The notes under the pieces were generated by a model. The model ran no database searches. It had not been told where the DNA came from and worked only from the letters and a program-made list of their open reading frames with translations. 42,706 nt of DNA from Bacteroidota bacterium. Its GTDB lineage: Bacteria; Bacteroidota; Bacteroidia; AKYH767-A; 2013-40CM-41-45. The stretch is taken from the NCBI GenBank assembly GCA_003151745.1, contig PLYJ01000220.1, positions 1 through 42,706 of the forward strand. Direction: 5' to 3'. The position numbers were made by a program, and so were the translations under genes. Below, one piece after another: positions 25,695-34,799 of the stretch (its first letter is position 1; each line of letters starts with the position of its first letter).

Positions 25695-28600
25695 TTGCGT
25701 TTTTCAAAGCACATATTCCTCCTTTTTTATTTACTTTCCTTAGCTCTGCTCGGCAGCGCACAAAGTGAAAGCCGGGCTCGCGTAAAGAAAATCAGGGTTG
25801 TTTCAGACACCCTTGTTCTGGATTCCCTGAGTCTGATTCCGGGAACAATCCAGCTCTCAGCCTCCGGAAAAACACTTGACACCAGTACCTATTCCGTACT
25901 TTTCAGCGAATCCAAAATTGTTTTCCGGAAAAGGCCGGAAGATACGTTGAGTGTTCAATACAAGGTATTTCCATACCTCTTTACGGAAACACGTAAACAC
26001 AAAAACATACCACAGCTCCGGCCCGACAATCGTGGTTTTATCAATTCATATATATACACCGCCGCAAACCCCGAGAATGATATTTTCAGAATGGAAGGAC
26101 TGACGAAGAGCGGAAGTATTTCCAGAGGAGTGAGTTTCGGAAACAGCCAGGACCTGGCTGTCAATTCCAGTCTGAATCTTCAGCTCTCCGGAAAACTATC
26201 CAATGATGTAGATATTCTACTTGCCGCTTCCGATCAGAACATCCCGATCCAGCCCCAGGGAAATACTCAAAACCTGCAAGAGTTTGATAAAGTCTTTATC
26301 CAGCTTTCCAATAAAACATCCAAACTCATCGCCGGGGATTTTGTCGTCACTAAACCGACAGGCTATTTTCTCAACTACAATAAAAAGGCACAGGGGGTTG
26401 GTTTCTCAACCTTGTTTGGGACAGGGATGGATCCCAAAGATACGGTGGGCCAGGGGCATATGCGGGTATCCCTGAGTGCTGCAATTTCAAAAGGAAAATT
26501 CGGAAGACAACAGATCCAGGGTGAAGAAGGAAACCAGGGCCCGTATGTTCTGAAAGGAAATGAAAACGAACCTTATATCATTATCCTATCCGGTAGTGAG
26601 AAGGTATATATCGACGGACAGCTTCTGAAGCGTGGACAGGAATTTGATTATGTCATTGACTACAACACAGCCCAGGTTATTTTCACCGCCCGGAACCTGA
26701 TAACGAAAGACCGCAGGATCATCGTGGAGTTTCAATATTCCGACAAAAATTACGCGCGCTCACTCGTAAACTTTAATGATGATTATGTGAAAGACAAATT
26801 CAAAATGCATTTCAATATTTATTCTGAACAGGACAGCAAAAATCAGCCTTTGCAGCAAAGCCTGAATGACCAGCAGAAATTACTCATGCACAACATCGGA
26901 GATACACTTTCCAAAGCATATTATCCGGCAGTGGATAGCGTGGCCTGGTCAAATAGTCTGGTATTATACAGGAGGCCTGTGCATGGAGATACCATCGTCA
27001 ATGCTATTGATTATCCTGGAGTCTATGTGTATTCGAATGACCCTCAGGTATCGCATTTTCAGTTGAGTTTTAGCAATGTGGGACAAGGCAATGGAGACTA
27101 TATCAACATTCCTTCGAGTGCAAACGGACGGGTGTTCCAATGGGTTGCGCCTATTGGCGGGGTGCATCAGGGAAGTTACGCACCAGTGATCTTGTTGGTT
27201 ACTCCCAAGAAGAAACAGATGGTTACACTAGGGGGGGAATACCAGTTTAACCGGAACACCTATCTCAGTATGGAAGGCGCAATCAGCGACTATAATCAAA
27301 ACACCTTTTCGCCTTATGATCATGATCATGATGTAGGTACCGCTTTTAGGATGCTGCTAAGCAACAAAACATTCCTGGGAGAGATCCTCCCGGACACTTC
27401 CAAAACAGCGAAGGATGCACGAAAGAAAACAAAAGCCGATAGTATTAAAGCACTGCAGGCTATACAAGCTCCCCCACCGTCTTCTTCCATGCCGATCCTT
27501 CCGGCCTTGAATGATAATTCTCTCAATAAGTGGATTTTCACAAAAACGCTGAATTATGAATATACCCAGCATGATTTCAACGCTATTGAACGCTACCGGT
27601 CGGTGGAGTTTGAGAGGGACTGGAATACAGGCACACTTCCTTTTGTGAGCGATCAACATGTCATCAATGCCGGATTGGTGGTCAGCCGAAACCGGTATGG
27701 CAGTCTCGGTTATACACTTAGCAGTCTTATTGAAGGAAGTGAATATTCTGGTTTGCAGAATGCAGTGAGTGGAATGTTCAATCAAAAAGGTTTTATCATT
27801 AAAGCGGATGCAAGTTTGCTGGGTTCGCGCGGATCACAGAGCAATACGCAGTTCCTCCGACATCATGCAGATATTTCCAAGCACTTCCGGAAAATCACCA
27901 TCGGAGTTAGTGAACAACAAGAAAGGAATATTCTGAAAACAGCAGGGACAGATAGTCTCATGACCTCCAGCTTTAACTTTCTGGAATGGCAGGCTTATGT
28001 GGAAAATGCAGATACGATGAAGAACAGGTATAGGGTAAGCTACAAACAGAGGCATGATTTCGGGGCCAAAGACAATCAATTCTCACCACTTTCGGTATCA
28101 CAGGATATGAGTTTCTCCTTATCGCTACTTAAAAACAGAAAGAGCGAACTAAAAACGAATATCACTTACCGGGAACTACAGGTGCTGGACCAAACCCTTA
28201 CTGCCCAGAAGCCGGAAAACTCCCTGGTAGGACGGGTTGATTATAACCTCCACCTGTGGAAAGGTTTGCTCACCTCCGGTACCTTCTACGAAGCCGGCTC
28301 CGGGCTGGAACAGAAAAAAGAATACTCTTATGTGCTTGTCCCTGCCGGGCAAGGACAATACACCTGGGTAGATTATAACGGGGATGGGATTAAACAACTC
28401 AATGAATTTGAAATAGCACTTTACGCCGATCAGGCTACTTATATAAAGGTGTTCACGCCGACCGACCAATATATTAAAGCCTTCACAAATCAGTTCAGTG
28501 AAAACATCATGATTAAGCCTGCGGCGTTGTGGGCCAACAAAACAGGCTGGAGGAAGGTGGTAAGCTATTTCTCTGAACAGGCAACATATCGTGTCGACAG

Positions 28601-29324
28601 GAAGACTACTGACCAGCACCCCGAAGAGGCCTATAATCCTTTTCTGAACTCCACACTGGATACAGCACTGGTTACCCTTAATTCTTCATTCCGGAATACT
28701 GTTTATTTTAATCAGAACAACCCGGTGTTCGGAGCTGATATAAATTTTCAGGATGTACGGGGAAAATCGCTGCTCACATCGGGCTTTGAATCGAGGGTTA
28801 ATGACTTCTATGAGCTTCATGTAAGATGGAACCTGAATAAAACATTCGGGTTGATATTTACAGGAAAAGAAGGGCAGAAGAGTAATTCATCTCAGTTGTT
28901 TGCATCCAGAAATTATCAACTGAACTATCTTACCCCAGAATTGAAACTGACAATCCAGCCGAATACGAAATTCAGGCTCGCGCTCGATTATATCTATACG
29001 GAAAAAAAGAACGACCCGGATCTTGGAGGAGAGACTGTTTTCTCCAACAATCTGGGTGCGGAGGTTAAATACAATATCCTTACAAAGGGAAGTATAAATG
29101 CCAAGGTGAATTATATTCAACTGAACTATAATGGTTCGCCAAACAGCGCAGTGGCATATGAAATGCTCGATGGTTTAAAGTCGGGAAAAAACGCAACCTG
29201 GTCTTTGAGTTACCAGCGTACGCTCTCGAATAATATCCAGGTAAATATAACCTACGATGGACGCCAGAGTGAGAACTCTAAGATGATACATACCGGAGGA
29301 GCTTCTGTACGGGCATTTTTCTGA
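25695..29324 (+). CDS. Large outer-membrane protein with SprA-like N-terminal region
   Basis: The 1209-residue protein has a signal peptide (KHIFLLFYLLSLALLGSAQ). The conserved stretch at about 133-205 (GSISRGVSFGNSQDLAVNSS, LQLSGKLSNDVDILLAASDQNIPIQPQGNTQNLQEFDKVFIQL) strongly recalls the plug-proximal part of SprA, the T9SS translocon. However, SprA is about twice as long, so this is a shorter relative or an unrelated protein with the same motif. The rest is beta-strand-rich and ends in a terminal Phe (VRAFF), as outer-membrane barrels do. The start is TTG 25695: an in-frame TAA at 25686-25688 closes the frame upstream and no ATG precedes the signal peptide. The stop is 2 bp from the convergent protease stop. 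Confidence 0.75.
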   Translation: MRFSKHIFLLFYLLSLALLGSAQSESRARVKKIRVVSDTLVLDSLSLIPGTIQLSASGKTLDTSTYSVLFSESKIVFRKRPEDTLSVQYKVFPYLFTETRKHKNIPQLRPDNRGFINSYIYTAANPENDIFRMEGLTKSGSISRGVSFGNSQDLAVNSSLNLQLSGKLSNDVDILLAASDQNIPIQPQGNTQNLQEFDKVFIQLSNKTSKLIAGDFVVTKPTGYFLNYNKKAQGVGFSTLFGTGMDPKDTVGQGHMRVSLSAAISKGKFGRQQIQGEEGNQGPYVLKGNENEPYIIILSGSEKVYIDGQLLKRGQEFDYVIDYNTAQVIFTARNLITKDRRIIVEFQYSDKNYARSLVNFNDDYVKDKFKMHFNIYSEQDSKNQPLQQSLNDQQKLLMHNIGDTLSKAYYPAVDSVAWSNSLVLYRRPVHGDTIVNAIDYPGVYVYSNDPQVSHFQLSFSNVGQGNGDYINIPSSANGRVFQWVAPIGGVHQGSYAPVILLVTPKKKQMVTLGGEYQFNRNTYLSMEGAISDYNQNTFSPYDHDHDVGTAFRMLLSNKTFLGEILPDTSKTAKDARKKTKADSIKALQAIQAPPPSSSMPILPALNDNSLNKWIFTKTLNYEYTQHDFNAIERYRSVEFERDWNTGTLPFVSDQHVINAGLVVSRNRYGSLGYTLSSLIEGSEYSGLQNAVSGMFNQKGFIIKADASLLGSRGSQSNTQFLRHHADISKHFRKITIGVSEQQERNILKTAGTDSLMTSSFNFLEWQAYVENADTMKNRYRVSYKQRHDFGAKDNQFSPLSVSQDMSFSLSLLKNRKSELKTNITYRELQVLDQTLTAQKPENSLVGRVDYNLHLWKGLLTSGTFYEAGSGLEQKKEYSYVLVPAGQGQYTWVDYNGDGIKQLNEFEIALYADQATYIKVFTPTDQYIKAFTNQFSENIMIKPAALWANKTGWRKVVSYFSEQATYRVDRKTTDQHPEEAYNPFLNSTLDTALVTLNSSFRNTVYFNQNNPVFGADINFQDVRGKSLLTSGFESRVNDFYELHVRWNLNKTFGLIFTGKEGQKSNSSQLFASRNYQLNYLTPELKLTIQPNTKFRLALDYIYTEKKNDPDLGGETVFSNNLGAEVKYNILTKGSINAKVNYIQLNYNGSPNSAVAYEMLDGLKSGKNATWSLSYQRTLSNNIQVNITYDGRQSENSKMIHTGGASVRAFF

Positions 29325-29326
29325 TG

Positions 29327-31408
29327 CTACCGTACTATCAGCTTTTGACTGACCGGTTTGTTATCTACAAGCAGTGTGACAAAGTACATACCGGGTTTAA
29401 GAGCATTCTGAGCGGAGAAGCCAAACTTATGCTCACCGGAGTTTAGCTGTTCGTCGGCGATGAATAGTACTTCCCGTCCAATGACATCTCTGACTCCAAT
29501 TTGAACATGCCTGGGCTCGGAGAGAGAGAATTCAATACTTGCGTTGCCGTCAGTAGGATTTGGGTAAAGAAGAACATTGCTTACTCCGGCAACTTCTTCC
29601 TGAATGCCGCTGAAAGCGGAGGCAATATTTAAATCATCAATAAAGATATCGTTCCCCCCATCAGTCTGAACCAGAAATTTTGCACGTACATCTGCATAAG
29701 CCTGCAGAGGGCCGAGAGATATTGTTTCAGTTCTCCACTGAGCAGCTGTTGGAACAAAGGAACCGGTGTTTACAGGTGCTGTTGCCAGAGTTGCACCGCT
29801 TTTGTTGTAACGGGCTATCCAGGTCTGACCGCAATCGGGAGAGAAGTAAACCAGGAGCCGGTCTGTATTGGTAGAAGCTTTAAGAGCCGCAGCTAGTTTG
29901 AATGTAACGGTGCCATTCGGAATATGGATAGCATCGAATGAAGGACTGATGGCAGCACTCTGCTCCCCTTTCAGATTGATGGAATTATGCAGGCGTAAGG
30001 AGGCCGTACCAGTAGCTGAAGCTATAGTGGTGCGTGCCCATGGATTTCCTTCTGCACAAACCATTATCCAGTCGTTGGTGACGGTTGTTGCATTCTCAAA
30101 ACTCTCCGTGTAAGCATTGGAAGAATATTGTGCAGTGGTCGGACTCACGATCACAAAGGAAGCCCGGGTAGTTGTGTTTGAACCACCGGAATTCGTTTCT
30201 GTAAGGCTTACACTATATGTGCCCGGAGTGTTGTATACAATCGCAGGAACGGAATCGGTGGAGGAGGAAGGAGTGCCACCCGGAAAAGACCAGCTCCAGG
30301 ATGCAGGCTGTCCGTTTTCTCTAACATATTGAAAGTTGGCTGTTCCGCCTGCACAAAGCATTACCGGGATAATGGGTTCAAAATCTGCTATTGGTTTGCA
30401 AGGAACGACAACACCATTAACTCCGGTGGCAGTCAAATTGGCATTTGACCAAAGGGTGCTGCGTTGAGCAGTAGTCGAAGTAAGGGCACTTAGCATTCGG
30501 TTGGCCTGACCATTCGTAAACATATGGGAGCAATAGGAATAATCCATAAAATTCTGATAATTTTCTTCCACACCGGCATTACAGATCATTGCTGCCGAAG
30601 GGCTTGACGGGCAATGGTCCCAGCCTTCTGTGATAGGGGTATCTGTAACCAGGTCATCCCCGCAGGCAACACCAGGAGCATTGGTATTGCCCCAGGGATG
30701 CTCCATATTGAGACAATGTCCTATTTCATGTGAAAGAGCTCTGGAGGTAAGTGGCTGGCTCGTTCCGATGTCACCGATATAATTAGAAAGAATAATAACC
30801 CCATCAATAGCCGGATTCAGGAAGCTTGAAGGAAGGTAAGCATAACCGGCAGCTCCGTTTGCAATGGATGAAACGACCCATACGTTGAGGTAGTTGGCCC
30901 TTGGCCAGGGATTGAGCTTGGCGTTATCACCAGCGTTGTACGTCAGCAGAGAATGAATCCTGTCAATACCGTTGGTACAGTTACCGTTCGGATCTTTCTG
31001 AGCAAGTTTGAAGGTGATCCCAACATTGGCAATGAGAGGTTTGAAGATGGCATCCACAGCAGCGGTGTCGGCGTTGAGCTTATTGTAATCCTCGTTCAGG
31101 ATTCGCATTTCACTATAAATCTGAGCATCCGGAATATTTTCTGAGCCATAATCATGAATAATATGAAAGACAACAGGGATCACATAGTTGGTTGAAGTAG
31201 TACGAGGATAACCCTGTCTGTAAGCGGCAGCATCCTGCTGACGAAGTGCTTCATTCTGCGCATCAAAATCGGCCTTCATGAGTGGGTTTTCTTTGAACAG
31301 TTTTTCCATTGCCTCTGTGGTTCCGCAATATTTGAGCCCATCAATGCCCTGAGAAAATCCAGCACCGGCCAGAAATGTAAAAAACCCGATAAGTATATAT
31401 CTTTTCAT
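29327..31408 (-). CDS. Secreted M43 (pappalysin-type) metalloprotease with PKD and T9SS domains
   Basis: The 693-residue protein has a signal peptide (to about residue 20), a pro-region, and a metallopeptidase domain about 75-330. The zinc site HEIGHCLNMEHPWG has His227, Glu228, His231 and His237, and the Met-turn is NFMDYSYC, both typical of family M43. Next come a PKD domain (about 345-420: WSWSFPGGTPSSSTDSVPAI, NTPGTYSVSL), a beta-sandwich region (about 430-610), and a type A T9SS sorting domain (VLLYPNPTDGNASIEFSL...LKPGMYFVTLLVDNKPVSQKLIVR). It would be exported and attached or released at the cell surface to degrade protein. The SDR gene ends 12 bp upstream on the same strand. Confidence 0.93.
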   Translation of the reverse strand: MKRYILIGFFTFLAGAGFSQGIDGLKYCGTTEAMEKLFKENPLMKADFDAQNEALRQQDAAAYRQGYPRTTSTNYVIPVVFHIIHDYGSENIPDAQIYSEMRILNEDYNKLNADTAAVDAIFKPLIANVGITFKLAQKDPNGNCTNGIDRIHSLLTYNAGDNAKLNPWPRANYLNVWVVSSIANGAAGYAYLPSSFLNPAIDGVIILSNYIGDIGTSQPLTSRALSHEIGHCLNMEHPWGNTNAPGVACGDDLVTDTPITEGWDHCPSSPSAAMICNAGVEENYQNFMDYSYCSHMFTNGQANRMLSALTSTTAQRSTLWSNANLTATGVNGVVVPCKPIADFEPIIPVMLCAGGTANFQYVRENGQPASWSWSFPGGTPSSSTDSVPAIVYNTPGTYSVSLTETNSGGSNTTTRASFVIVSPTTAQYSSNAYTESFENATTVTNDWIMVCAEGNPWARTTIASATGTASLRLHNSINLKGEQSAAISPSFDAIHIPNGTVTFKLAAALKASTNTDRLLVYFSPDCGQTWIARYNKSGATLATAPVNTGSFVPTAAQWRTETISLGPLQAYADVRAKFLVQTDGGNDIFIDDLNIASAFSGIQEEVAGVSNVLLYPNPTDGNASIEFSLSEPRHVQIGVRDVIGREVLFIADEQLNSGEHKFGFSAQNALKPGMYFVTLLVDNKPVSQKLIVR

Positions 31409-31420
31409 CTTTAGATTCTT

Positions 31421-32155
31421 TTAATGAGTAGGTTCAATGTCTTTAACGGATAACAATACTTCCGGAAATTCCGAAACATGATCAATGATATAGGCGTATT
31501 TTTTGGCAATAATGTCAGGGTGCAAAAGCTGATTTTCTATCTTATAATTTATAAAGTCATTCAGGCGATTGAAGTCGCCAGGTTCAGCTGAACGAATCTG
31601 ATCTTGCATGGCGGTATCAATAAGTCCCGGTGCAATTGAGAAAACCCTGAACTTGTATCCGAAAGCTGTTTTCTGTTCTTCCTCGACTACTTTGCTGAAG
31701 AGGTCAATACCTGCTTTTGAGGCGCAATATCCGGCCCAGGAACCGATTGGGTATTTACCTGCACCAGAGCTCACGTTCACAACTATTTTTTCGGCATTAG
31801 AGCTGTTGTATGCCCCAATAAAGCTATTCATCAGAATACTGGGGGAGATTAGATTCAGATTATAACTGGAGATAATAACATCAGCATCCAACTTTCCTAC
31901 TGGTCTTATCTGCCCAACCATGCCTGAATTGTTAATGAGTGCAATTCGTTTCGCATTATGATGAGGAGGGAAATGAAAATCCTTGGTTTTCTCAACATCA
32001 GTAAGATCAACCTGAAAATGGGAATAATTCTTATGGGATATGGAGCAGGTTCGGGAAATACCGATCACTCTATTATCAGGACCGGATTCAAGGTAATGTT
32101 CAGCCAGCGCTTTTCCCAGTCCCCGGCTTGTACCCGTGATGTAATAAAAATTCAT
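31421..32155 (-). CDS. Short-chain dehydrogenase/reductase
   Basis: The 244-residue protein has the SDR signature: ITGTSRGLGKALA for the nucleotide-binding loop, NNSGMVG, the catalytic Ser in VSSGAGKYP, and YCASKAG (Tyr-x-x-x-Lys). The C-terminal IAPGLIDTAMQ is typical. It most resembles the sepiapterin/benzil reductase branch, but the substrate cannot be read. The start at 32155 is used because MNFYYITG begins at the first strand; the ATG 30 bp upstream adds a polar extension. It may be co-transcribed with the downstream M43 protease. Confidence 0.9.
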   Translation of the reverse strand: MNFYYITGTSRGLGKALAEHYLESGPDNRVIGISRTCSISHKNYSHFQVDLTDVEKTKDFHFPPHHNAKRIALINNSGMVGQIRPVGKLDADVIISSYNLNLISPSILMNSFIGAYNSSNAEKIVVNVSSGAGKYPIGSWAGYCASKAGIDLFSKVVEEEQKTAFGYKFRVFSIAPGLIDTAMQDQIRSAEPGDFNRLNDFINYKIENQLLHPDIIAKKYAYIIDHVSEFPEVLLSVKDIEPTH

Positions 32156-32248
32156 GCTGATATGAGATGAAGAATAAATGTACAAATTAATAAATCACTC
32201 TCCAAATACGCATTCCAACATAAAGGGCAACTTGATGAAAGGGGTGGA

Positions 32249-33391
32249 TCAGGCGTTCAGTGCCTGTTTCAGATCGTCCAATAAATCCGATACATCTTCT
32301 ATTCCAACACTCAAGCGAAGCAAAGAGTCGACTACTCCGGCATGTTCACGTTCTGCCTTTGGGATTGAGGCGTGGGTCATGGTTGCCGGATGATTGATAA
32401 GGGATTCAACTCCGCCCAATGATTCGGCCAATGTAAATACCTTCATAGATGAAGCAATGCGGAAAGCATCTTCCTGCTTGTTTCCTTTTAACGAAAAAGA
32501 GATCATGCCACCAAAATCCTTCATCTGCTTTTTCGCAATTGCATGATTTGGATGGTCCGGGAATCCAGGCCAGTAAAGCCTATCTATTTTAGGATGTGTC
32601 TTTAGGTATTCTGCAATGATTCTGCCATTATAGCAATGCCGTTCCATACGGATATGCAATGTTTTAATACCTCTCAACACAAGGAAGCTATCCATTGGCC
32701 CGGGTGTTGCGCCACAGGAATTATGGATGAAGGCAAGTTCTGTATAAAGCTTTTCATCATTCAGGCATAAAGCTCCCATAATAACATCACTGTGACCACC
32801 GATATATTTAGTTACAGAGTGCATCACAATATCCGCACCCAGAGCAAGTGGGTTCTGAAGATAAGGAGAAGCAAATGTGTTATCTACGGCAAGAATGAGT
32901 TTGTGCTCCTTCGCAATTTTGGCACAGGCTTCAATATCGATAATCTGCATGGTTGGATTGGTAGGAGTTTCCAACCAGATCATTTTTGTTTTGTCGTTGA
33001 CATGTTTTTTGATGTTGTTCGCATCCTTCATGTCGATGAAATGAAACTTTAATCCGAAGTGGGCAAAAACTTTAGTGAACATGCGGTAAGTGCCCCCATA
33101 AAGATCATCTCCGGTTATCACTTCATCTCCGGGCCTGAGCAGTTTCACAATGGCATCGATGGAGCCCATTCCACTGGAGAAGCACAAACCATATTTTGCG
33201 CCTTCAAGCTCAGCCAGGCATTTTTCTAAAGCAGAACGGGTGGGGTTTTTACCTCTCGCGTAGGCATAGCCCTGGTGCTTGCCCGGACTTTCCTGCCAGA
33301 ACGTAGAGGTTTGATATATAGGGGTCATCACAGCACCTGTACTGGGATCTGGCACCTGACCGGCATGAATTGCTTTGGTTCCGAATTTCAT
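32249..33391 (-). CDS. metB: Cystathionine gamma-synthase/lyase family PLP enzyme
   Basis: The 380-residue protein belongs to the Cys/Met metabolism PLP family. Marks are FGTKAIHAGQ at the N-terminus, TPIYQTSTF, YARGKNPTR, the GMGSIDAIVKLLRPGDEVI stretch, DNTFASPYLQNPLALGADIV, the lysine in HSVTKYIGGHSDVIMG that binds PLP, and ESLGGVESLINHPATMTHA. It joins O-acyl-homoserine with cysteine, or cleaves cystathionine; the two activities cannot be separated by eye. The ATG 33391 is preferred over an upstream one at 33430, which lies in the promoter. It could feed homocysteine to MetH. Confidence 0.9.
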   Translation of the reverse strand: MKFGTKAIHAGQVPDPSTGAVMTPIYQTSTFWQESPGKHQGYAYARGKNPTRSALEKCLAELEGAKYGLCFSSGMGSIDAIVKLLRPGDEVITGDDLYGGTYRMFTKVFAHFGLKFHFIDMKDANNIKKHVNDKTKMIWLETPTNPTMQIIDIEACAKIAKEHKLILAVDNTFASPYLQNPLALGADIVMHSVTKYIGGHSDVIMGALCLNDEKLYTELAFIHNSCGATPGPMDSFLVLRGIKTLHIRMERHCYNGRIIAEYLKTHPKIDRLYWPGFPDHPNHAIAKKQMKDFGGMISFSLKGNKQEDAFRIASSMKVFTLAESLGGVESLINHPATMTHASIPKAEREHAGVVDSLLRLSVGIEDVSDLLDDLKQALNA

Positions 33392-33427
33392 GAAGAATGT
33401 TTTAAATGAATAAGAATGAAACGCGGA

Positions 33428-33461
33428 CAAAGATAATATTAATAATTTTGAGAGCCGTCAA
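33428..33461 (-). promoter_or_regulatory. Promoter of the metB-type gene
   Basis: On the minus strand TATCTTTG (33435-33428) is preceded by TTG (33461-33459) with a 23-bp spacer, at the upper end of the usual range. It overlaps the plus-strand promoter for the next gene. Confidence 0.6.
33443..33450 (+). promoter_or_regulatory. TAnnTTTG -7 element for the ArsC/Spx-like gene
   Basis: TAATTTTG lies 31 bp before the ATG at 33482 and faces away from the metB-type promoter. The two transcription units are divergent and overlap in control DNA. Confidence 0.55.
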
Positions 33462-33481
33462 AGGAATTAGTACGGAATCCT

Positions 33482-33835
33482 ATGAATACGATTTATTACC
33501 TCAGCACCTGCTCTACATGCAGCCGGATCATTAAGGAACTGTGTATAACCCCTCGTAATTTCCGGATGCAGGATATTAAAACGGAAAGAATCACTCCTGC
33601 ACAACTTGCGGAAATGCGTAAGAGAGCAGGTTCTTACGAAGCCCTTTTCAGCAGGGTAGCTTTAAAGTACAAAGCGCTTGGACTGGGACAACTGACACTG
33701 ACTGAAAAAGACTATGAGAAGTATATTCTTGAAGAATACACATTCCTGAAACGTCCTGTCATGCTAATCGGCAATGAAATTTTTGTTGGAAACTCAAAGA
33801 AAACGATTGAGGGAGCAAGATTGGCAATGAAATAA
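33482..33835 (+). CDS. ArsC/Spx-family thioredoxin-fold protein
   Basis: The 117-residue protein has CSTCSR (Cys10, Cys13) at the end of the first strand, as in Spx and other ArsC-family proteins, the helical middle RITPAQLAEMRKRAGSYEALFSR, and the late FLKRPVMLIGNEIFVGNSKKTIE with the cis-Pro strand. Classic arsenate reductases carry CxxS with three arginines, so a CxxC here points to a redox or regulatory role more than to arsenate. The EamA transporter begins 13 bp after its stop and is probably co-transcribed. Confidence 0.85.
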   Translation: MNTIYYLSTCSTCSRIIKELCITPRNFRMQDIKTERITPAQLAEMRKRAGSYEALFSRVALKYKALGLGQLTLTEKDYEKYILEEYTFLKRPVMLIGNEIFVGNSKKTIEGARLAMK

Positions 33836-33848
33836 CCTGCGTTGATAA

Positions 33849-34745
33849 ATGAACAAAACTCTGCGTGCGCATTTATCATTGCTTTCTGCAAACCTTATTT
33901 ATGCAGCAAGCTTTACTATTGCCAAGCAGGTAACGAATGGGCCGATTCATTCGTTCGGTTTGGTTCTGCTGAGAGTAAGTGGTGCGGTCATCCTTTTTTG
34001 GCTTACCGGAGCCATATTCGTCAGGGAAAAGGCTGATCGTAAAGACATTCCCCGTTTTGCCCTTCTGGCAGTCGTAGGAGTTGCTGTTAACCAGATGTGT
34101 TTTCTGAAAGGGCTCAGCCTTACCTCACCGATAAGTGCGGCAATTATGATGATTACCAGTCCAATCCTGGTCCTGATTATGGCCGCCATCATTATCAGGG
34201 AGCGGATCACTGCAATCCACGTGACAGGAATCTTGCTCGGTTTTGCCGGAGCGGCCTTCCTGATGATGGGAAATGCAAACTCGAATGGAAAGAGCGATAA
34301 TATTTCCGGTGATGTCTATGTTTTTATAAATGCTCTCTCCTGGGGAACTTACCTCGTCCTTGTTAAGCCACTGATGCTGAAATACAATACAGTTACCATA
34401 CTCCGGTGGGTCTTTCTCTTCGGCTGGATCCTCGTTTTACCCTTTGGGATGACCGAATTCGGTGAGGTGAGGTGGTCGGAGATGAGCGGCCATGATTGGT
34501 TTAATGCATTATTTGTGGTGTTCGCAACTACCTATCTGGCTTATATGCTGAATACCTATGCGTTGAAGGAACTCAGTCCTTCCGTGGTGAGCGCCTATAT
34601 CTACCTCCAACCCCTGCTGGCTGCAGCAATCGCATTGTATTTAGGCAGCGATAAGATAGATTGGCTAAAAGTAATCTCCGCAGGAATGATCTTCACCGGA
34701 GTATATCTCGTAAGTCGGCCCCGGAGTTTACAGAAGACAGATTAG
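33849..34745 (+). CDS. EamA-family drug/metabolite transporter
   Basis: The 298-residue inner-membrane protein has ten predicted helices in two EamA repeats (about 5-140 and 155-290). Typical marks are SANLIYAASFTIAKQV at the start, the TSPISAAIMMITSPILVLIMAAII helix, the second copy's TYLAYMLNTYALKELSPSVVSAYIYLQPLLAAAIAL, and a Lys/Arg-rich C-terminus. This family exports amino acids, purines or other metabolites; the substrate is unknown. Confidence 0.92.
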   Translation: MNKTLRAHLSLLSANLIYAASFTIAKQVTNGPIHSFGLVLLRVSGAVILFWLTGAIFVREKADRKDIPRFALLAVVGVAVNQMCFLKGLSLTSPISAAIMMITSPILVLIMAAIIIRERITAIHVTGILLGFAGAAFLMMGNANSNGKSDNISGDVYVFINALSWGTYLVLVKPLMLKYNTVTILRWVFLFGWILVLPFGMTEFGEVRWSEMSGHDWFNALFVVFATTYLAYMLNTYALKELSPSVVSAYIYLQPLLAAAIALYLGSDKIDWLKVISAGMIFTGVYLVSRPRSLQKTD

Positions 34746-34799
34746 CGTAATATCCCGTTAAGGATGTTTTTGTACTTTTACCCAAATAAAAAAACGGGG

